Source: Peptococcaceae bacterium UBA5356
Lineage (GTDB): Bacteria; Bacillota; Peptococcia; DRI-13; DTU073
Reading direction: 5' to 3'
NCBI GenBank assembly: GCA_002407935.1
Contig: DHPU01000006.1
Coordinates: forward strand, 1,307 to 15,674
DNA: 14,368 nt
The notes beneath the pieces are model-generated. The model saw only the letters and a list, made by a program, of their open reading frames with translations. It was not told the origin of the DNA and did no database searches. Position numbers and translations under genes: made by a program. Every line of letters begins with the position of its first letter. Position 1 is the first letter of the stretch. This document shows positions 1-7,052 of this stretch, in pieces.

Positions 1-221
1 CAATCTCAATTATGTACATAACTAAATTTTCGTCATCTTTACTAAAGATTACTCTATAACTACCAACTCTAAGTCTATAATCTTCAGCTTTACCTTGTAA
101 CTTTTTTTACATCACCTAACGGAAGTTGATTCACCGCTTTGATTATTCTTAATTGCGTATCCCTGTCTAATTTTTTTAAATATTTAAGGCATTTCTTCTC
201 ATATTTTATATTATATTTCAT
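1..221 (-). pseudogene. RelE/ParE-family toxin, frameshifted and truncated by the window edge
   Basis: The ATG at 221 overlaps the last 11 bases of the upstream antitoxin gene, the usual layout for a type II toxin. The first 43 codons read MKYNIKYEKKCLKYLKKLD and continue to LPLGDVKK. They then reach a TAA at 92-90, just after a run of seven A's (plus-strand T's at 102-108). Dropping one A restores a typical RelE/ParE C-terminal part, with KLQGKAEDYRLRVGSYRVIF followed by a stretch ending MYIIEI, open to the window edge. RelE/ParE toxins are mRNA interferases or gyrase poisons held inactive by the antitoxin. The single-base shift means the gene is dead, phase-variable, rescued by polymerase slippage on A7, or misread in assembly. 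Family assignment is good; which of the two toxin activities applies cannot be told. Confidence 0.7.
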
Positions 222-465
222 CCTGATTAATCTCCAGTTCGTTTAAAAGCTTGTCTTGATCGATAAATTCACCTTTTAACTTAATCTCCTCAAAATGTAG
301 TCTTTCTTCTTCCGATATATATTCATGCTCAGATTCATTTATTTTAGTCCATATATTTTGACTTTCTTTAAACTTTAAAAACTCAGCAATATCTACAACT
401 GTTTTAATATCCTCCGGTTTTAATTCATCTCTTAATATTTGTTCGATTTTTTTTGCCAGTGCCAT
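211..465 (-). CDS. Antitoxin of a RelE/ParE-type module (84 aa)
   Basis: This small acidic protein starts MALAKKIEQILRDELKPEDI and has an Asp/Glu-rich C-terminal half (YISEEERLHFEEIKLKGEF). That half is the kind of flexible segment that wraps the toxin. The ATG at 465 has a strong AAGGAGGGG ribosome binding site five bases upstream, so the start is secure. Its stop overlaps the start of the RelE-like toxin by 11 bases, which supports translational coupling and a TA pairing. The N-terminal KKIEQIL...IKTVVDIAEFLKFKE stretch resembles small antitoxin-like proteins (DUF2281-like), but I cannot name the DNA-binding fold. The gene lies 44 bases after the mazF stop and may be read through from the mazEF promoter; no convincing promoter is visible in the gap. 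Confidence 0.75.
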   Translation of the reverse strand: MALAKKIEQILRDELKPEDIKTVVDIAEFLKFKESQNIWTKINESEHEYISEEERLHFEEIKLKGEFIDQDKLLNELEINQDEI

Positions 466-509
466 GTTTACCCCTCCTTATTTCACAATTATTCATTTCA
501 CTCTAAAAG

Positions 510-860
510 TCAAAGTTCGACCAAACCTATGCTTATTTCCAAAGCTTCATTTACTTTGCTCATTAAATCTTCTTCCAAAGAAGAGACCTTCTCCTTTAAA
601 CGTTGCTTATCAATTGTCCTGATTTGCTCCAATAAAACAACCGAATTCTTTTCCAACCCGCACTTTTCCCGGGCAAGCTCCACATGGGTGGGTAATTTAG
701 CTTTTTCCAACTGGCTTGTAATAGCCGCTACAATCGTCGTCGGACTATATTGGTTGCCAATATCGTTCTGGATAACCAAGACAGGGCGTGTCCCCCCCTG
801 CTCCGACCCCACCACAGGATTTAATTCGGCATAAAAAATGTCGCCTCTTTTTATACTCAT
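510..860 (-). CDS. mazF: MazF/EndoA mRNA interferase toxin (PemK family)
   Basis: This is a sequence-specific, ribosome-independent endoribonuclease. Bacillus EndoA cuts at UACAU; the site for this protein is not known. The protein is 116 residues from the chosen ATG, the same length as B. subtilis EndoA. It carries the family signature MSIKRGDIFYAEL, then VVGSEQGGTRPVLVIQND, an IVAAIT strand, LPTHVEL and LLEQIRTIDKQRL. The conserved catalytic Arg (in GGTRP) and Thr (in AAIT) are present. The ATG at 860 is preferred over GTG 869 because its ATGA overlaps the antitoxin stop and a GGGAG site lies about 8-9 bases upstream. Toxin and antitoxin are therefore translationally coupled. The gene looks intact. 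In Firmicutes this pair commonly follows alr, but here no alr precedes it. Confidence 0.96.
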   Translation of the reverse strand: MSIKRGDIFYAELNPVVGSEQGGTRPVLVIQNDIGNQYSPTTIVAAITSQLEKAKLPTHVELAREKCGLEKNSVVLLEQIRTIDKQRLKEKVSSLEEDLMSKVNEALEISIGLVEL

Positions 861-1135
861 GAGCAACACTCCCTTATCCCTCTTTCAATAAGGGAGTTTG
901 CCTCCTCTTCACAATAATTAAATTCCTCAGACAGGGTCAGATTTATCCGCCCCATCTCCAGATAACCTACCCGCATTTGTTCCCTCAGATGACTTTTTCT
1001 CTTCTCCACCAGATAGAAACGCATCGCTTCCCTAATCAACTCACTCCGGTTTTTCTTTTCTAAATTTATCAGCCCGTCTACCTCCTCCAAAAGAGAAGTC
1101 GGCAAACTAACCATAATGCGCTTGCTATCCGCCAC
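857..1135 (-). CDS. mazE: MazE/EndoAI antitoxin, ribbon-helix-helix (CopG-like)
   Basis: This is the antitoxin partner of the MazF homologue. The N-terminus (SKRIMVSLPTSLLEEVDGLI, then KKNRSELIREAMRFYLVEK) is a typical ribbon-helix-helix DNA-binding module. The C-terminal half, with MRVGYLEMGRINLTLSEE, closely follows the toxin-binding tail of B. subtilis EndoAI (RRGYMEMAKINLNIS). Length is 92 residues against 93 in B. subtilis. The start is GTG at 1135, with an AAAGGGAG ribosome binding site about 9-10 bases upstream. The stop overlaps the mazF ATG as ATGA. RHH antitoxins commonly autorepress their own operon. A candidate promoter lies just upstream, with an 11-base AGATA-A-TATCT palindrome (1235-1245) further out that could be an operator (inference). 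Confidence 0.95.
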   Translation of the reverse strand: MADSKRIMVSLPTSLLEEVDGLINLEKKNRSELIREAMRFYLVEKRKSHLREQMRVGYLEMGRINLTLSEEFNYCEEEANSLIERGIRECCS

Positions 1136-1176
1136 AAATATCCACTCCCTTTAAAAGTAACACATCGCTCTATTAT

Positions 1177-1205
1177 ATTTTATGCATCTAAAAAAATATT
1201 ATCAA
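1177..1205 (-). promoter_or_regulatory. Candidate sigma-A promoter of mazEF
   Basis: On the minus strand, TTGATA (1205-1200) is followed after 17 bases by TAAAAT (1182-1177), with a TATAAT overlapping just downstream (1177-1172). Transcription would start near 1165-1170, about 30-35 bases before the mazE GTG. The region is AT-rich, so a chance match is possible. Confidence 0.5.
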
Positions 1206-1345
1206 AACCCGAAACCAAACAAACCCACTCTTTTAGATAATATCTCACTCTATTAATATCACAAAAGATCCGCCCAAATCAACTGGGAAACTCTAACAGA
1301 GTTTTTATCGCTATTATCTTATTATAACCTAAAAAGAAAACTTAC

Positions 1346-1354
1346 CCTCTCCTT
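1346..1354 (-). other. Orphan Shine-Dalgarno downstream of nnr
   Basis: Minus strand AAGGAGAGG lies six bases after the nnr stop codon, but no ATG, GTG or TTG opens an ORF within reach. In many Firmicutes alr is the next gene in this order (acpS, nnr or a lipoprotein, alr, mazEF). This may be the surviving ribosome binding site of a lost alr. The rest of the 224-base nnr-mazE gap (1136-1359) holds the mazEF promoter and no recognisable gene. Confidence 0.3.
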
Positions 1355-1359
1355 ATTAC

Positions 1360-2919
1360 TTATATTCCTTCATCTTCTCCCGTTTTTTTAAGCGCAAGGG
1401 GTAAAGTATCCGCTATCTCTCCCGCTAATACGCCCCGTACTCCTTTCTGCTCGGCTAACAGATCGCCTGCCAGCCCGTGAAGATACACTCCCAAAACAGC
1501 CGCTTGCGCTGGGTTCAGCCCCTGGGCCAACAACCCGCCAATAACCCCCGCCAGGACATCTCCCGAACCTGCTGTCGCCAAAGCAGGACATCCCGTCGAA
1601 TTAATAAAAACTAATCCTTCCGGAATCGCCGTGATCGTGGCCGCTCCCTTCAAAACAACAATGGCGTTAAAATTAGTCGCTGCTTGAAAAGCTACCTCGA
1701 CCCTGTTTTCCTGCACAACAGCTACCTCCGTCCCCAATAAACGTGCCATTTCTCCGGGATGCGGAGTTAAAATTAAAGGAGCCTTTGCCGTATTTAAAAT
1801 ACTCACCTCTTCAGCCAGCACATTTAACCCATCAGCATCCACGATCACAGGAACATCCGCCATCAATACTTTTTGTAAAATACTTTTAATATTCTCCCCG
1901 GTACCCAAACCAGGTCCAAAAATAATCGCCCTTTTACCCTGCAGATATTCTTCAATTTCCGGCCAAGCCTCTAACGAGATCGCTCTCTCCCTTGTTTCCG
2001 CTACTCCTCTCGTAATCACTTCAGGCAACGACAGATCAAACAAATCCGCCAAAGATTCAGGCAAACAAGCTGTCACCATGCCCGCTCCTGACCGTAAAAC
2101 CCCTTTACAAGCTAAATAGGCCGCTCCCGTCATTCCCTTGGAACCGGCTATCACCAAAGCATGGCCAAAAGTATTCTTGTGCCCTTCCCAATCTCTCTCC
2201 GGCAAAAGTTCACGGGCTAAATCCTTATCCACATAATATTCTTCCCGCTTCAAAAGATCCAAGCCATCCTGCGGAAGAGAAATGTCCGCCACCATCATTT
2301 TTCCAACATGTTTGCGCGCAGGATAAAGCACCAGCCCACGCTTAGGCCAGGCAAAAGTAACCGTATAATCGGCCTGCACACAAAGTTCTTCCACCCGTCC
2401 ATTATCCGCATCCACGCCAGAAGGCACATCAATAGCCAAAACCGGGCATCCGCTAGGATTAAGCGCCTCTATTGCCCGCAAAATATTATCCAGCAACTTT
2501 CCTCGGAATCCCGTTCCTAGAATGCCGTCAATCACCATATCACAATTATTCAAACACAGTCTAAAAAGATAAAAGCTATTATCGTCATGAAGATAATGCC
2601 ACTTAATACCTAACCTTTCAATGAAGCTCCAATTCTCTTGCACAATCCCCCGGAAATTTTCCGGCTTAAAGAGAAGAAAAAGTTTAACCTCCGCTCCCTG
2701 CTGATAAAGATGACGAGCTGCCACCAGAGCGTCTCCGCCATTATTCCCTTTCCCCACTAAAAAGACATAATTGCCGGTCGCCTTCTTGCTGCTTAATTCT
2801 TGTACGGCTTGTGCTACGGAACGACCCGCATTTTCCATCAAAAGAAGAGACGGGATTAATCTTTCCGCTTCTGCCCAAGCATCAATTTCTTTCATTTCAC
2901 TGCCTGTTATTAATCTCAT
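1360..2919 (-). CDS. nnr: Bifunctional NAD(P)H-hydrate epimerase / ADP-dependent NAD(P)H-hydrate dehydratase
   Basis: This cytosolic enzyme repairs hydrated NADH and NADPH. The N-terminal YjeF_N domain (about 1-215) interconverts R and S hydrates; the C-terminal ribokinase-like domain (about 225-512) dehydrates the S form using ADP. Epimerase landmarks are GKGNNGGD (56-63), DGILGTGF (131-138) and AIDVPSGVDAD (about 162-172). Dehydratase landmarks are GSKGMTGAAYLA (about 259-270), GPGLGTG, VDADGLNVL, ILTPHPGE (383-390), VVLKGAAT and GSGDVLAG (from 451). Length (519 aa) is normal for the fused form. The ATG at 2919 directly follows the acpS TAA, with GGAGAGG eight bases upstream, so the two genes are co-transcribed and probably coupled. 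The acpS-nnr order is common in Firmicutes. No defect was seen. Confidence 0.96.
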   Translation of the reverse strand: MRLITGSEMKEIDAWAEAERLIPSLLLMENAGRSVAQAVQELSSKKATGNYVFLVGKGNNGGDALVAARHLYQQGAEVKLFLLFKPENFRGIVQENWSFIERLGIKWHYLHDDNSFYLFRLCLNNCDMVIDGILGTGFRGKLLDNILRAIEALNPSGCPVLAIDVPSGVDADNGRVEELCVQADYTVTFAWPKRGLVLYPARKHVGKMMVADISLPQDGLDLLKREEYYVDKDLARELLPERDWEGHKNTFGHALVIAGSKGMTGAAYLACKGVLRSGAGMVTACLPESLADLFDLSLPEVITRGVAETRERAISLEAWPEIEEYLQGKRAIIFGPGLGTGENIKSILQKVLMADVPVIVDADGLNVLAEEVSILNTAKAPLILTPHPGEMARLLGTEVAVVQENRVEVAFQAATNFNAIVVLKGAATITAIPEGLVFINSTGCPALATAGSGDVLAGVIGGLLAQGLNPAQAAVLGVYLHGLAGDLLAEQKGVRGVLAGEIADTLPLALKKTGEDEGI

Positions 2920-3291
2920 TTAAAGATCCTCTCCAATAGCCACAGCCATAGCATAGTCCCGACTATGGGTAATGCTCACCTTCACTGTGCTCATCTTTTT
3001 TTCTTGCAATACTTTTGCCAAAGCAGGTTTAAAACTTACCAAAGGATTTCCTAAGCTATCGGGCAAGATCTCCAGGTCATGCCAGGAAGATCGCCGCAGC
3101 CCTATTCCCAAGCATTTTAAAACAGCCTCTTTCGCCGCAAAACGCCCGGCTAAAGATTGCACGGAATTCCCTTTCCCCTGACAATATGCTTTTTCCCGTT
3201 CAGTCAGGATTCTCTCCCACAGTGCAGGATGACGTGACACCGCCTGTCTCACCCGCTCAATTTCCACTATATCCGTACCAATATAAAGCAT
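2920..3291 (-). CDS. acpS: Holo-[acyl-carrier-protein] synthase
   Basis: AcpS moves the 4'-phosphopantetheine arm from CoA to apo-ACP, activating fatty acid synthesis. The protein starts MLYIGTDIVEIERV, where Asp7 belongs to the Mg-binding motif. It continues with GRFAAKEAVLKCLGIG, which contains the second metal ligand Glu55, and ends with the conserved SITHSRDYAMAVAI. The ATG at 3291 gives 123 residues, a normal AcpS length, with GGGGTG about ten bases upstream. A TTG at 3309 in the same frame would add six residues but has no ribosome binding site. The gene follows glmM after a repeat-rich spacer of about 120 bases and is directly followed by nnr. Confidence 0.95.
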   Translation of the reverse strand: MLYIGTDIVEIERVRQAVSRHPALWERILTEREKAYCQGKGNSVQSLAGRFAAKEAVLKCLGIGLRRSSWHDLEILPDSLGNPLVSFKPALAKVLQEKKMSTVKVSITHSRDYAMAVAIGEDL

Positions 3292-3311
3292 TTCATTTTT
3301 ACACCCCAATT

Positions 3312-3414
3312 TTCACGTTCTAACCAACTATCTAGCCTAACTAACCTAATTAATCCAACTAAGTGAACTAAGCTAGCAAGCCAATTAAGCCAGCCCCATA
3401 TTAAGCCTCTAGCT
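3312..3414 (-). repeat. Degenerate short repeats filling the glmM-acpS gap
   Basis: Read on the minus strand, this spacer is made of loosely repeated 9-10-base units. Examples are CTTAGTTCA, CTTAGTTGG, ATTAATTAGG, TTAGTTAGG, CTAGATAG and TTGGTTAG, preceded by two GGCTTAATxTGG units and GGCTAGAGCTAGAGG. The units stop at the glmM stop codon and just before the acpS ribosome binding site. CTAG, usually rare in bacteria, occurs several times, and stop codons are frequent. No clear hairpin plus U-tract or promoter was found. Origin and role are unknown. Confidence 0.55.
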
Positions 3415-4749
3415 CTAGCCTAGTTCCTGTGCAATCAGCTGTCCTATCCTCCCCGCGATCTCTTCTAATTGCGTTTTATCCTTACCTTCGGCCATCACCC
3501 TGATTAACGGCTCGGTGCCTGACGGCCGAACTAAAATACGCCCCTCTTGTCCTAAAATTTTCTCACTTTCGGCAATGCTTTGCCGAATACCAACACTTTT
3601 TTCCCATTTCTTATCCTTTACCCTAACATTAATTAATACCTGCGGATATGTCTCCATCTGCATCGCCAACTCACTCATTTTTACCCCGGCCTCTTGTAAG
3701 ACACTAAGCAGATTTAAAGCGGTCAAAATCCCATCGCCGGTGGTATTATGCTGTAAAAAAATAATATGCCCCGATTGTTCTCCACCCAAAATAGCCCCGG
3801 TTTCCAACATCTTCTCCAGAACGTACCGGTCTCCTACTCTTGTTTCATAAATATGAACACCGGCCTTGGCAAAGGCTTTTTTCAAGCCGATATTACTCAT
3901 TACCGTAACGACAACTTTATCCTGCAACTGCCCTTTTGTCTGCAAGGCCAATCCACAAATTACCAGGATTTTATCCCCATTTACTTCCTGTCCCTTTTCG
4001 TCTACCACAATAACGCGGTCTCCGTCTCCATCATGAGCGATCCCTACATCAGCTTCATATTTCTGCACCGCCTCCTGCAAAGACTGAATATGCGTAGAAC
4101 CACACTTTTCATTAATATTCACACCTGTCGGTAAATCATGAAGACTAATCACCTGAGCTCCTAATTCCCTAAGCACCCGCGGTGCTACTTCACAAACCGC
4201 TCCATTCGCACAATCCACCACAACCCTTAATCCGGTCAAGGAAACCTTGCCCTTTTCTTTCAAAAAGCCTACATAACGATCCACGGCATCGTCCATCAAA
4301 AATATTCTCCCTAATTCACTGCCTGTGGGCCGTGGTAAATCATCTCCACTACTTTGCACCAATTCCTCAATTTTCTCTTCCAACTCATCAGCCAATTTAT
4401 AGCCCTTTTCATTAAAAAACTTAATGCCGTTATCGGCAAAAGGATTATGAGAAGCAGAAATTACTGCACCTGCACAAACCCGCAATTCCCTAATTAAAAA
4501 AGCTACCGCAGGAGTAGGAATAACTCCGGCTAAATAGACATCCACCCCGGAAGAACAGATCCCAGCAGCCAAAGCCCCTTCTAACATCGAACCGGAAATT
4601 CGGGTATCCTTTCCTAAAATCAGCGTCGTCCGCTGCTCCGGTTTTTTTAACAACGCGCCTGCTACCCGCCCCAGTTTATATGCTAATTCCGGAGTCAATT
4701 CCCTGTTTGCCAAACCCCTTACTCCATCTGTGCCAAAAAGTTTACCCAT
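3415..4749 (-). CDS. glmM: Phosphoglucosamine mutase
   Basis: GlmM converts glucosamine-6-phosphate to glucosamine-1-phosphate, the step before GlmU in UDP-GlcNAc synthesis. It starts MGKLFGTDGVRGLAN, as in B. subtilis. The active-site phosphoserine lies in ISASHNPFADNGIKFF (Ser100 from the chosen start). The Mg loop is DGDGDRV, the sugar-specificity loop is GGEQSGH, and the C-terminal phosphate-binding loop is RPSGTEPLIRVMAEG. Length is 444 aa, normal for the family. The ATG at 4749 has AAGGAGG eight bases upstream; the preceding TTG (4752) is a less likely start. It is the third gene of the conserved cdaA-cdaR-glmM operon, in which CdaA activity is known to be linked to GlmM. The usual downstream partner glmS is not in the window. 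Confidence 0.97.
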   Translation of the reverse strand: MGKLFGTDGVRGLANRELTPELAYKLGRVAGALLKKPEQRTTLILGKDTRISGSMLEGALAAGICSSGVDVYLAGVIPTPAVAFLIRELRVCAGAVISASHNPFADNGIKFFNEKGYKLADELEEKIEELVQSSGDDLPRPTGSELGRIFLMDDAVDRYVGFLKEKGKVSLTGLRVVVDCANGAVCEVAPRVLRELGAQVISLHDLPTGVNINEKCGSTHIQSLQEAVQKYEADVGIAHDGDGDRVIVVDEKGQEVNGDKILVICGLALQTKGQLQDKVVVTVMSNIGLKKAFAKAGVHIYETRVGDRYVLEKMLETGAILGGEQSGHIIFLQHNTTGDGILTALNLLSVLQEAGVKMSELAMQMETYPQVLINVRVKDKKWEKSVGIRQSIAESEKILGQEGRILVRPSGTEPLIRVMAEGKDKTQLEEIAGRIGQLIAQELG

Positions 4750-4775
4750 CAAATCGGCCTCCTTCCTAAAAACCG

Positions 4776-5978
4776 CTAGTTCTCTTCTGTTATTTTTACC
4801 TCCACCGTACCAGGTTCAACCTTTACTACCTGCAATTCCGCAGGAATCTCTGTCTTGATTGCTAAGCTGTGTGTTCCCGGTTTTAAACCATCCACATCAA
4901 CAAAAGCCTTGATTGCAATACTTTTATCCAACGTTTCGACTGCTTTTTTAGATCCTTTAATCGTTAAATTAACTTTTTCCGGTTCAATAATATATCGATA
5001 CCCGGGCACTGAGTTAGTCACCGTAACAGGAATGTCTGCTAAATTTTTCGTAACAGCAACTGCTTCCACTTGAACCAGGATTTTAACCACAGGCTGATAA
5101 ACAAGACTCGCCCCATCCGGAGGCACTAAAGCCACTTGCGTAGCATAATTTTCTTCAATTCCGGTAATATCAAGCGGAGCGGTAGACACATGATTAATCC
5201 GACTTAATATTTCATAAGGTCCGGATATTTTCACCGTTTCCGGATCTAAAACAACCCCGGAAACCTGCAGCCCCTCCTTGGGTACCCCTTTAATCTGTGG
5301 TTTAATAGATACAGTAATCGTATTGTTAGGCTTAGTAACCGGAACAATAACCTGTACATTTCTAGGACTAATATCATACTCCGCAACTACAGTACTGCCA
5401 TCCTTCATTAATAAAGTGACGGGACAATTCAAGCTAAGACTTTCTTTAGCCTGATTAAGATTAACCGTTACTAACGCCGTTTCCAGCTTCTCGAGCATCT
5501 GTCTTGATCCTCTCACTACAACCGCCGAAGGCTCCAACACCGGTTCGAAACTAGAATACCCCTGGGCCACAGCCCCTTGCTTAATTACCTGAATAGGCAG
5601 CTGCTTCATTTCAAGAGCATCGATCACTAGCTTAATACTGGAAGGCTTAGTAAACACCGGCTCAACTCCGGGAGGTAAGGCTATCTCCACGAAAAAATCT
5701 TCTTCGCCCAATTGCGCCTTTGCTAAATTTAATGTCGCCTTTATTTCCTTGTCGTTAAGCGGATTAACAAGCGAATAAGGCCCCCTGATTTTAACCTCCA
5801 CATCTCCCGGTTCATCCCGAACCACCAAACCCTCCTTCAGGTTTACACAAGACACCGGAACCTTAAAAGGTCTTTCAATCGTAGGATTCTTCATATTAAT
5901 CACATACAACCACAATAAAATTGCTAGTAGTACAGCCAGTCCTTTATAAACGAAGTCCTTTTTTAATATTTCATACAT
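4776..5978 (-). CDS. cdaR: CdaR (YbbR-domain regulator of CdaA)
   Basis: CdaR is a membrane-anchored extracytoplasmic protein that modulates the diadenylate cyclase CdaA. An N-terminal membrane helix (VYKGLAVLLAILLWLYVINM, about residues 10-29) is followed by four YbbR-type beta repeats, roughly 32-122, 126-213, 217-306 and 311-398. Each ends in a strand such as VEVKIRGP, AVVVRGS, VKISGP or VNLTIKGS. The ATG at 5978 is chosen because GGAGG lies eight bases upstream inside the 3' end of cdaA; only two bases separate it from the cdaA TGA. An in-frame TTG at 5993 would overlap cdaA and lacks a site. The gene is 400 aa, within the usual range, and ends 26 bases before glmM. Confidence 0.94.
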   Translation of the reverse strand: MYEILKKDFVYKGLAVLLAILLWLYVINMKNPTIERPFKVPVSCVNLKEGLVVRDEPGDVEVKIRGPYSLVNPLNDKEIKATLNLAKAQLGEEDFFVEIALPPGVEPVFTKPSSIKLVIDALEMKQLPIQVIKQGAVAQGYSSFEPVLEPSAVVVRGSRQMLEKLETALVTVNLNQAKESLSLNCPVTLLMKDGSTVVAEYDISPRNVQVIVPVTKPNNTITVSIKPQIKGVPKEGLQVSGVVLDPETVKISGPYEILSRINHVSTAPLDITGIEENYATQVALVPPDGASLVYQPVVKILVQVEAVAVTKNLADIPVTVTNSVPGYRYIIEPEKVNLTIKGSKKAVETLDKSIAIKAFVDVDGLKPGTHSLAIKTEIPAELQVVKVEPGTVEVKITEEN

Positions 5979-5980
5979 AA

Positions 5981-6790
5981 TCAAGACCTCCAATTAAACA
6001 AAGACATTGAAGTTTGCTGCTTAGCCCAAAGACGCTTATTTAAAATTTCTTTCAACGTATTCTCATCAAGATAACGGGTTAACCTTCCTTCTTCGGCCAC
6101 CGAAATAACCCCCGTCTCTTCAGAAACAATGATCCCAATACTATCGGACTGCTCTGTTAAACCCAACGCCGCACGGTGCCTGGTTCCCAATTCTTTACTG
6201 AGATTCGGGTTTTCCGAAAGGGGAAGAAAACAACCGGCAGCCGCAATTCGATCCCCTCTGATAATTACCGCTCCATCATGAAGAGGACTCTTGGGTATGA
6301 AAATATTTACCAAAAATTCTGTAGAAACAAACCCATCAATTTTAGTTCCCGTTTCGATATAATCATTAACACCCGTTTCACGTTCCAGCATAATTAAAGC
6401 ACCTATACTATTCTGAGACAATATTTTGGCAGCACGCACAATCTGATCCACTAACCTCTCTAAAGCTTCCTCATTTAACATCGACATCGGTCGGGCAAAA
6501 AACTTTCCCCTCCCCAACCGTTCCAAAGCTCTGCGTAATTCAGGCTGAAAAACCACAGGCAAAGCTACTACTAATACCGTCTTTAATTGATCCAAAATCC
6601 AACTTACAGTTGTAAACTCAAAAACCTTACTCGCTGCTAATGAAGCCAGCAATAAAACGATTAATCCCTTAATTAATTGCACAGCACGCGTTCCCTTAAT
6701 AATCATCATTGCTTTATAGATTATAAAAGCAACAATGAGAATATCCACTATACTAGTGAGATTAAACATCTCTAGCGCTTGCTTCGACAA
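5981..6790 (-). CDS. cdaA: Diadenylate cyclase CdaA (c-di-AMP synthase)
   Basis: CdaA joins two ATP to make the second messenger c-di-AMP, which controls potassium and osmolyte balance and cell-wall state. Three N-terminal membrane helices (about 12-30, 38-56 and 62-80) precede FQPELRRALERLGRGKFF and the cytosolic DAC domain. The catalytic motifs are HDGA (171-174) and GTRHRAA (from 202). The C-terminus contains the conserved IIVSEETG. I chose the TTG at 6790 (269 aa) because a perfect AAGGAGG (6805-6799) sits exactly eight bases upstream. It also places the catalytic motifs at nearly the same residue numbers as in known CdaA proteins. The upstream ATG at 6829 (282 aa) has only a weak site. 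It is the first gene of the cdaA-cdaR-glmM operon. Confidence 0.95.
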   Translation of the reverse strand: MSKQALEMFNLTSIVDILIVAFIIYKAMMIIKGTRAVQLIKGLIVLLLASLAASKVFEFTTVSWILDQLKTVLVVALPVVFQPELRRALERLGRGKFFARPMSMLNEEALERLVDQIVRAAKILSQNSIGALIMLERETGVNDYIETGTKIDGFVSTEFLVNIFIPKSPLHDGAVIIRGDRIAAAGCFLPLSENPNLSKELGTRHRAALGLTEQSDSIGIIVSEETGVISVAEEGRLTRYLDENTLKEILNKRLWAKQQTSMSLFNWRS

Positions 6791-6798
6791 GGGATCTT

Positions 6799-6805
6799 CC
6801 TCCTT
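6799..6805 (-). promoter_or_regulatory. Ribosome binding site deciding the cdaA TTG start
   Basis: Minus strand AAGGAGG, followed by an 8-base spacer and then TTG at 6790. It lies inside the longer reading frame that begins at ATG 6829, and is far better than any site before that ATG. Confidence 0.6.
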
Positions 6806-7009
6806 TTTAGCGTAGGCTGCACCTACCATCTAATACGCCTACACCTAAATTATGTTCGACAATTCATCTGCAGATTCCTTTAAATACACTATAAAAATAA
6901 TAACTATCTAATATTTTAGTATAGTCTTTTCGCTAAACATATAGTATTATCTTCCTGTCAAGGTAAATTATTTTTCTCTTTATACTTATCATGTTATGAT
7001 ATACTTTTA

Positions 7010-7018
7010 TGATATAAT
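7010..7018 (+). promoter_or_regulatory. Candidate extended -10 promoter for the DUF881-Sbp operon
   Basis: TG-A-TATAAT at 7010-7018 is a perfect extended -10 element about 35 bases before the first DUF881 gene; no good -35 is visible. The 10-mer TTATGATATA occurs twice here (6994-7003 and 7007-7016), the second copy overlapping the -10. The remainder of the AT-rich divergent gap 6791-7052 shows no gene and no secure cdaA promoter. Confidence 0.5.
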
Positions 7019-7052
7019 TTAATGTATTATTGATATCAAAGGGGGGGAGTTT

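Noticed and set aside
508..513. Minus-strand TTGACT at the mazF stop as a promoter for the RelE module
   Set aside because: The best -10 at 17 bases is AATTGT, only three of six matches.
439..834. Plus-strand 131-codon ORF across mazF and the downstream antitoxin
   Set aside because: Antisense shadow of two well-supported minus-strand genes, with no family resemblance.
1288..1304. Hairpin AAACTCT-AAC-AGAGTTT as a terminator of nnr
   Set aside because: The T-tract follows on the plus strand, where no gene ends; on the minus strand CCC follows the stem.
6956..6961. Minus-strand TTGACA upstream of cdaA as a -35 element
   Set aside because: At 16-18 bases spacing only GTTTAG-like hexamers follow; no acceptable -10.
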